Source: CAZLMG01 sp964560765 (GTDB lineage: Bacteria > Bdellovibrionota_B > Oligoflexia > Oligoflexales > CAZLMG01). Taken from it: a stretch of 58,627 nt of DNA. The position numbers were made by a program, and so were the translations under genes. A model generated the notes under the pieces. The model did not search any database and was not told the origin of the DNA. It was given only the letters and a program-made list of their open reading frames with translations. The stretch spans positions 1 to 58,627 of the forward strand of contig CAZLMG010000026.1 in the NCBI GenBank assembly GCA_964560765.1, written 5' to 3'. This document shows, piece by piece, positions 53,592 to 58,627 of the stretch; within the stretch, counting starts at the first letter, position 1; each line of letters begins with the position of its first letter.

Positions 53592-55022
53592 ATGAAGAAC
53601 ATCATCAATAGCAGTCATTGGATCGTGAAGGCTGGGCTTTGCCTCGGCGCCTTCGCTGCCTCTGGTGCACAGGCCCAGACCGCAACTATTTCCATGCGCC
53701 TATTAGACGTACTTGCCCAAGAGAGGATCAGCAAAGCTGATATCAGCCAAGTATTAACCATTGCCAGGCAAGATGCGGCATGGGCCACGGGAGTCCTCGG
53801 CGATGCACGTTCCGGCAAATATTCGCTAAAAATGCTGAGTGCAAGCGGATCAAAATCAGCGGACGGACTCCGAATGAACTTTCGCGGGAGCGAGTTTGTT
53901 TCGGCTATGACTTGCGGCCGACAAGGTTGCGCCGCCGATGGCATCGTCGCCAGCGATTCCGGAGCCATCTCGCTTGGGGTCGGCTCGTTTCAAGCGAAAT
54001 CGCTAGGCAGTACCTGCATTGATGGTGGCGAGTGTCACGCTTACATACCCAGCTGGGCGCTTACCCGCATGCTACGCAGCGAGGGGGCGATCCAGCCATT
54101 CCCGCAACTGAGCCTGATCGTTCAACACGCAAAAGGTCTGAGCCTATACAACGCTGAGACAGGAAAGCATTGGATGACGTGGCCCGCGTCAGCAGCAAGC
54201 GAGCTAGGGACGCTTGAAAACGCCGCCATATCGCGCACCGGCGTGCTAGTATTGACGTTTAGTGAAGGTGCTGCACTTTTGGATTTCCCCATGGACCGCG
54301 TACTGATCGCAACTGATGATCGCCTATATCAGATAGATGGCACGATGATGGCGTGGGGCAACTCTGATCGAATCAGCATTGTCGCTGAAGAAGGACTGGG
54401 ATCGAGCGCTAAACTCGTCTATGCGGACGAGTCGGTATTGATTTGGGATGGAGCATTGGCTCGCCTGAATTTTGACGCTCCCGTCGGCCAGTCCCCCCTG
54501 GTTTCTTATCAGGGCTGGGCTATCAGCGCGATCGCCGCATCTGCCGATCCGCAAGGCGAAGGGCATTTCGTGCTAGGAAAAACAGGCAATGCCTACAGCA
54601 CCTATCGCCTTGATCGCGGCTCTATGAGCACAGCGTTCCAAAGTCTTTACTCTGCCGTCGTTGCACCAGGATCGACGTTGGGAATCATTGGCAGCGAACC
54701 GGCCTTGCTAACATCAGCTGGCCAATTGCGGGTCCTGACAGCTAACGGACTGAAGAATACATCACTCGGAGACGAGGGCGATATTCTGCAGGCGTTGACT
54801 CATGGCGGCGTCATGCAGCGCCGAGTTGGTACTGATGGATCCTGCCAGATCGTCCACTATTGGCATCATGCGACATCGGCTCTGAGCGTCAAAAATAGCG
54901 GTCTTTCTTTGCCGTGCGGCGATCTTTCGAGCCGGGCCGAGGGCAAAGAATTTAGTAGTATAACCATCATCGCGGGAAATGAGATTCAATCCAAAGTATC
55001 TTTCCGTAGCGGCGGTTCTTGA
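53592..55022 (+). CDS. Exported beta-propeller-like protein paired with the giant lipoprotein
   Basis: A 476-residue exported protein. The ATG at 53592 follows TAGGAGC, which overlaps the stop of the giant gene 10 bp upstream, so the two are surely co-transcribed. The signal peptide ends AASGAQAQ. The mature part has repeating strand pairs with GLSLYNAETGKHWMTW, GVLVLTFSEGAALL, RLYQIDGTMMAWG and SVLIWDGALARL, typical of a WD40/PQQ-like propeller. Four cysteines near residues 110-150 may form two disulfides. It may be a chaperone, cap or partner for the giant protein; this is inference from position only. Confidence 0.75.
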   Translation: MKNIINSSHWIVKAGLCLGAFAASGAQAQTATISMRLLDVLAQERISKADISQVLTIARQDAAWATGVLGDARSGKYSLKMLSASGSKSADGLRMNFRGSEFVSAMTCGRQGCAADGIVASDSGAISLGVGSFQAKSLGSTCIDGGECHAYIPSWALTRMLRSEGAIQPFPQLSLIVQHAKGLSLYNAETGKHWMTWPASAASELGTLENAAISRTGVLVLTFSEGAALLDFPMDRVLIATDDRLYQIDGTMMAWGNSDRISIVAEEGLGSSAKLVYADESVLIWDGALARLNFDAPVGQSPLVSYQGWAISAIAASADPQGEGHFVLGKTGNAYSTYRLDRGSMSTAFQSLYSAVVAPGSTLGIIGSEPALLTSAGQLRVLTANGLKNTSLGDEGDILQALTHGGVMQRRVGTDGSCQIVHYWHHATSALSVKNSGLSLPCGDLSSRAEGKEFSSITIIAGNEIQSKVSFRSGGS

Positions 55023-55054
55023 GCGAGCACCGCTTGTACTCTCATGAGTTGTAA

Positions 55055-55079
55055 GTTTGATTTTTACGAAAATTCAAAC
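55055..55079 (+). promoter_or_regulatory. AT-rich inverted repeat between the giant-gene operon and the motor operon
   Basis: GTTTGA-T-TTTT-ACG-AAAA-T-TCAAAC is symmetrical over 25 bases except for the centre and one T/T pair. It lies 33 bases after the propeller gene's stop and about 140 bases before the motor operon. It could be an operator for that operon or a weak transcription-stop hairpin. Confidence 0.4.
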
Positions 55080-55216
55080 AAGACTCCTAAGGCTCACGCC
55101 CGACTTAGCAGTATTCGCCTACTCAGCCTCCTTCAGGATTAGTAAAGTTACCCAGACATTGTCCCGATCATCCCCCCAGTGTTATTGCGAATTTGTTTGC
55201 AAGACAGGGGCTGACC

Positions 55217-55891
55217 ATGTTTATCGGGAGCCAAGCAAAATCTCTTCGCCCGTTTGCTGTCGCGGCGATGCTGACGAGTATCGTGATCTTTGCTGGTTGT
55301 GCCCGCACCCTTATCAATGTGACCTCGGTTCCAGAAGGAGCTGAGGTCGTCGCAGCTGCAGCTAGCGGCAAGAATCAGGTTCTCGGTAAAACGCCACTGA
55401 CGGTGCAGGTTACTGACGAGATGATGGGTTCTGCCTCGGTGCTGAATCTCATCATCCGCAAAGACGCCTATGTTGCCCAATCATTACTCATTCCCCGCTC
55501 TATCGGGCCCGCGACACATGATGTCTCCATTCAGCTGGTTGAATTTGCCTCCCTTGCCGGTGTTCCCCGCGAGTCGGATGCCCAATGCGCCGCTTCCAGC
55601 GCCGACCAAGCTCAGAAGATTGCCCGCGGCGTGGCCGAAGCCCAGAGCTTGATCGCGTCCAAGAACTTTGACTCAGCCATTGTGAAACTCACCGTAATGA
55701 CATCACAACACCCTAATATCGCTGTAATATTCGATCTCCTGGGGAATGCAAACTTCCTACAGGGCCGCTACCAAGATGCGCTGGCAGCTTATGATCGCTC
55801 GTTTCGCTTGGATCCAGAAAATTTGGAAGCAAGTCGCATGATACGCCGCGTCAAGACGATGCTGGGACAGTCGGCGTCAGGAGGAGAGTGA
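55217..55891 (+). CDS. PEGA- and TPR-domain lipoprotein, first gene of motor-like operon
   Basis: A 224-residue lipoprotein (lipobox FAGC, Cys28). The ATG at 55217 follows ACAGGGGC. Residues about 32-95 form a PEGA domain (INVTSVPEGAEVVA, GKTPLTVQV, KDAYVAQSLLI), a surface-exposed beta module. Residues about 130-215 are TPR-like helices (FDLLGNANFLQGRYQDALAAYDRSFRLDPENLEASRMI). TPR-containing lipoproteins often serve as assembly factors for envelope machines. It is 4 bp upstream of the MotA-like gene, so it probably belongs to the same complex on the periplasmic side. Confidence 0.8.
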   Translation: MFIGSQAKSLRPFAVAAMLTSIVIFAGCARTLINVTSVPEGAEVVAAAASGKNQVLGKTPLTVQVTDEMMGSASVLNLIIRKDAYVAQSLLIPRSIGPATHDVSIQLVEFASLAGVPRESDAQCAASSADQAQKIARGVAEAQSLIASKNFDSAIVKLTVMTSQHPNIAVIFDLLGNANFLQGRYQDALAAYDRSFRLDPENLEASRMIRRVKTMLGQSASGGE

Positions 55892-55895
55892 TAAC

Positions 55896-56690
55896 ATGAG
55901 TTACCTTTTAGGTATTGCCTTAGCGGTCGCTAGCGTCCTCGCATCCCTTGGCTTCTTAGACCAAACGGTTGCGCAATACTTTGATGACGTCGCCATCGCC
56001 ATCGTCCTTGGCGGCACCGCTGCGGTAGCCTTAATCATCATGCCTTGGGGAAACTGGCGAGACATGCTGCGGGGCTTCATGGGAGCCTTCTACACTCGTT
56101 CGGCAAATGATCGAGAGTTGGTCAACGAATGCCTGCAATACGTCGCAGCTGTCCAGAATAATCGACAACCAACAGTGAATATTCGAGATCTGCCGGGAAC
56201 CGTCCTGAAAGATGGCTGGGAGCTCATCACATTGCGATTTGACGAGCAAGAGATTGAAGTCATTTTGCAAGAGCGGGTGCATCAGACGTCCGAGAGAATT
56301 CGGAAGTTTGCTAATGCTGTTCGTTCTCTTTCCAAGTATCCGCCGGCATTTGGTCTCGTTGGAACAGTTTTTGGTCTCGTCAACTTGATGCGCGCCATCA
56401 CGGATGGCATGGACCCAAGCGAGACGGGTGTTCGGATGGCAATTGCACTCGTCGCCACACTCTACGGCCTTGTCGTGGCCAACATGATCATTGCACCACT
56501 GGGTGAAAAGATAGTCCAGGTGGCTGACCTTCAACGTCAGCGGGGTGAAATCGCAATTCATACAGTGATTATGGCTGCTAAGAAATTGTCCGTGCTGAAG
56601 GCGCAGGAGATGCTCAATTCCTATGTGTCGCCGAATAAGCGCGTCAACTTCGTGGGCTCTTCTCTGGCAGATGAGGCGGAAGCTGCATGA
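55896..56690 (+). CDS. motA: MotA-family stator protein
   Basis: A 264-residue member of the MotA/TolQ/ExbB family, five copies of which surround a MotB/TolR-type dimer to make an ion-driven rotary motor. Four membrane helices are visible: about 2-20, 32-50, 149-170 and 180-202. The family core is PPAFGLVGTVFGLV at 149-162. The cytoplasmic loop carries the MotA-type DGWELITLRFDEQEIEVILQERV with conserved charges that, in flagella, contact FliG. This loop and the length favour MotA over TolQ/ExbB. The ribosome site is AGGAGGAG. The stop overlaps the MotB-like start by four bases. In Zorya defence the MotA-like subunit has a long cytoplasmic tail, which is absent here. Confidence 0.88.
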   Translation: MSYLLGIALAVASVLASLGFLDQTVAQYFDDVAIAIVLGGTAAVALIIMPWGNWRDMLRGFMGAFYTRSANDRELVNECLQYVAAVQNNRQPTVNIRDLPGTVLKDGWELITLRFDEQEIEVILQERVHQTSERIRKFANAVRSLSKYPPAFGLVGTVFGLVNLMRAITDGMDPSETGVRMAIALVATLYGLVVANMIIAPLGEKIVQVADLQRQRGEIAIHTVIMAAKKLSVLKAQEMLNSYVSPNKRVNFVGSSLADEAEAA

Positions 56691-57388
56691 GGCGACTAGC
56701 GACAGCAAAGCACGCACACGCTGAGGAAACAGACGCCGAAGGCAGCTGGGCCATCAGCTATGGCGATATGCTGACTCTGCTGCTGGCATTCTTCATCTTG
56801 TTCTTCTCGATTGATCCACAGAAAGCTAAGGATAGCGCCCTGGCTAGCTCACTCTTGGCGACCCTTGCGCCGTTGGCGGCAAAGGATATGAGTCGATTCC
56901 AGCCCTACTCTAACGATGGCGTGCTGGCCAATCCCGTTGACTTGGATATGGTCACCGCGATTGGCGCCCAACTGATTCCGATTGGGCACAAGATCTATGT
57001 CGAGTTTCCAGAAGTGTCGTTTTTTGGATCTGGCGGCACCACGGTCACGCAAAAGGGCCAAGAAGCGCTGAACCAATTTGCACGCCTATTCACTCCCTAC
57101 GCCGGAACACACATCCTTAACGTCCAAGGATTCACCGATGAGCGACCCGTCACTCCCCGACCAGGAGCTCCTCGCGATAACTTGGAACTGTCGGCTCTGC
57201 GTGCCGTTTCCGCTCAACGCACGTTACAGGCAGCGGGAATCCCGTTGGACCGCATGCGGATCGGCGGACAAGGTGTTAAATTATATAATAATATCAGTAC
57301 ATTAAAGGACGCTGAGGCGTCGGAGTCCGCTCGCCAAGCTATGGCGCGCAAAGTTGTACTCGTGATCGAGCCGGAGGTGCAGCCATGA
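56687..57388 (+). CDS. motB: MotB-family stator protein with OmpA-like domain
   Basis: A 233-residue partner of MotA. The single N-terminal helix SYGDMLTLLLAFFILFFS contains Asp27, the ion-carrying residue of MotB (the usual YADFMTA block). After a short linker (about 42-100), where MotB keeps its plug, comes an OmpA-like peptidoglycan-binding domain (about 105-230) with FFGSGGTTVTQKGQEALNQFARLF and NVQGFTDERPV. It overlaps motA and the following gene by four bases each, so expression is tightly coupled. Anchoring to peptidoglycan would make this a fixed stator. Confidence 0.88.
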   Translation: MRRLATAKHAHAEETDAEGSWAISYGDMLTLLLAFFILFFSIDPQKAKDSALASSLLATLAPLAAKDMSRFQPYSNDGVLANPVDLDMVTAIGAQLIPIGHKIYVEFPEVSFFGSGGTTVTQKGQEALNQFARLFTPYAGTHILNVQGFTDERPVTPRPGAPRDNLELSALRAVSAQRTLQAAGIPLDRMRIGGQGVKLYNNISTLKDAEASESARQAMARKVVLVIEPEVQP

Positions 57389-58627
57389 TGCGAAGACTCA
57401 TTTGGGCGCTGCTATTGGCATTCTGGTCGATGCCGACCCAAGCGCAGCAGTATGGCAAGCCGCCGAGAGTTGCAGAACTCGAATCGAAACTTATGGCTGA
57501 CGCCTTAACCTACATTCGCGGTAGATTTCCAGGTCTGCCCGTGATTGTTACCGTTAGCATTGATCCATTGCGTCGAGCTAGCGACGATCGTTCCTCAGGC
57601 AACTCGCTGCCCTACACCGCATTTCTCGATGGTGAAATCATCGACGAATGGGAAGACCCCAAACGCACACTGTCTGAATTATTTCCAAGAATTCGTAGTG
57701 CCAGCGTCCGCGTTGCTTTGCCGCATACGGTTCCTGACCTTGAGGTTATCGAGCTGCGTGACGCCTTGTTTGCGAACTTGAACCTGATCCCGGCCCGCGA
57801 TCGTATCGAGTTTGACCGCCGTCAATGGGTTGGCTCAGAAGAGCGCCACCCACAACCGCAGCCATGGATCGAACTAGCCGTTCTCGGCGGGATTCTCTTC
57901 AGCCTTGCACTGATTTTGGTGTTTGGCATGCGCAGTGCTGCCACTCGCGTGAGCTCGGGGTTGAAAGCGGGCCAGGGTGCGCCGGCAGCAGCGGCTGCTC
58001 CCGTACCCCAAAGTTCGAGTTCGCGAACCAACGGCGCAACAGGAACCGGGCCGGCTGCCATGGCTGGCGATGTCCGCTTCAACGACCCGCTACGCATTCG
58101 TGAACAGGTTAAAGTCGCTATTGATGCTCTCTGCGCCGATGCGGCGTTTCCCTCCATGGCCGACATTGCCGAATTTGATCAACGGGTATTGGAGAGCCCA
58201 GGACATTACGGCGCAATCCTCAGTGAGTTTCCGCAAGCCGTACGCGAAAAGCTATTCATTTACAGCCATGGGAAAAACTGGCTGGAAGCGTTCGCGGCAC
58301 CTGGGGAGCTAACGATCTCCGCCTACGAATGGGTAAACCGATTGTCAAAAATCGATCGCACCAAGACATCAGAAACCTGGCGCGACATGTTGCTGGCCAT
58401 TTGGCGACTCGGTGACAGCATGCCAGAGTTTCTCCGAGGCCTTGGGCAAGAAACAGGACTGCGCATCCTTGCGCACATGCCGACCTCCCTATCCATTCCC
58501 ATCGGCAAACAGGCATTTCCGGGAAGCTGGGGCTCCTTGCTTTCAGCTACAACGCGGCCGGCACCGCTGGGCGACGACCAAGCCAAGAAGATTTGGACCA
58601 AGGCGACCACCACAAAGCCGCTTAACA
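57385..58627 (+). CDS. FliF/FliG-like fusion protein (3' end outside window)
   Basis: The reading frame is open from the ATG at 57385 (overlapping the motB stop by four bases) to the right edge: 414 residues and continuing. Residues 1-20 are a Sec signal (IWALLLAFWSMPTQA). Residues 25-150 form a small periplasmic domain whose end (SASVRVALPHTVPDLEVIELRDAL, then ARDRIEFDRRQW) resembles the last periplasmic part of the MS-ring protein FliF. One membrane helix follows (about 161-181). After an Ala/Ser linker, residues 230-414 are a helical cytoplasmic region with FliG-like traits (GAILSEFPQAVREKLFIY, GLRILAHMPTSLSIPIGKQAFPGSW). Similarity is remote, judged by pattern, topology and operon position. 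It would form a ring facing the MotA loop. Confidence 0.68.
   Translation, partial: MMRRLIWALLLAFWSMPTQAQQYGKPPRVAELESKLMADALTYIRGRFPGLPVIVTVSIDPLRRASDDRSSGNSLPYTAFLDGEIIDEWEDPKRTLSELFPRIRSASVRVALPHTVPDLEVIELRDALFANLNLIPARDRIEFDRRQWVGSEERHPQPQPWIELAVLGGILFSLALILVFGMRSAATRVSSGLKAGQGAPAAAAAPVPQSSSSRTNGATGTGPAAMAGDVRFNDPLRIREQVKVAIDALCADAAFPSMADIAEFDQRVLESPGHYGAILSEFPQAVREKLFIYSHGKNWLEAFAAPGELTISAYEWVNRLSKIDRTKTSETWRDMLLAIWRLGDSMPEFLRGLGQETGLRILAHMPTSLSIPIGKQAFPGSWGSLLSATTRPAPLGDDQAKKIWTKATTTKPLN

Noticed and set aside
55896..57388. Zorya anti-phage system (ZorA/ZorB)
   Set aside because: The MotA-like protein lacks the long ZorA tail, no ZorC/ZorD or helicase-nuclease gene is present, and the next gene is a FliF/FliG-like membrane protein.

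Overview
The window is a scaffold piece of about 58.6 kb from a Gram-negative, envelope-rich bacterium. About a dozen genes encode lipoproteins with clear lipoboxes, none with Asp after the lipidated Cys, and there are two C-terminal-Phe outer-membrane barrels, Tat-type signals, von Willebrand A (VWA), CAP, PEGA and collagen-like secreted proteins, and an ECF sigma factor paired with a Ser/Thr kinase. This mix resembles Bdellovibrionota/Oligoflexia or another former deltaproteobacterial lineage. That placement is inference from style, not a marker-gene result. No rRNA, tRNA, insertion sequence, integrase, phage or CRISPR sequence was recognised. A run of exactly 100 N (21827-21926) is an assembly gap.

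Layout. 1-6 kb: an exported collagen-like protein cut by the left edge, two VWA lipoproteins, a lipoprotein with a Cys-Pro tetrapeptide array, and a PlsC-type acyltransferase. 6-11 kb: a catabolic-looking group with a [2Fe-2S] ferredoxin, a trimethylamine/dimethylamine/histamine dehydrogenase-family flavoprotein, a lipoprotein with an alternating-Ala tail and a Tat-type intradiol dioxygenase. 11.5-16 kb: a helical-repeat protein, a PanP-like PLP decarboxylase and a PabA/TrpG amidotransferase in one operon, then a DUF883/ElaB-type protein. 16.4-19 kb: a multi-pass membrane kinase overlapping an ECF43-type sigma factor. 19-27 kb: a DddP-like M24 protein, an Omp85 barrel, the gap, a metzincin lipoprotein, a methyltransferase, and a TetR regulator with two operator-like palindromes facing a small lipoprotein gene. 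27-41 kb: mostly exported proteins of unknown function, plus a CAP lipoprotein, a Tat flavoprotein oxidase, a trypsin-like lipoprotein next to a helical-repeat/winged-helix regulator, a DUF4189-like protein, a PrcB-like lipoprotein, a beta-propeller lipoprotein and a barrel.

41.7-58.6 kb is the most unusual part. A 3,941-residue lipoprotein built from Ig-like modules has a core of four nearly identical ~385-residue units. Their DNA differs at most synonymous positions although the protein is about 90% identical. It is followed 10 bp later by an exported beta-propeller-like protein. Then comes a tightly packed operon: PEGA/TPR lipoprotein, MotA-type stator, MotB-type stator, and a protein that looks like a shortened FliF (signal peptide, small periplasmic domain, one membrane helix) joined to a FliG-like cytoplasmic region. 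No flagellar structural or export gene is visible with it. This stator-plus-rotor-like module, running off the right edge, is the best candidate here for a system not yet described.
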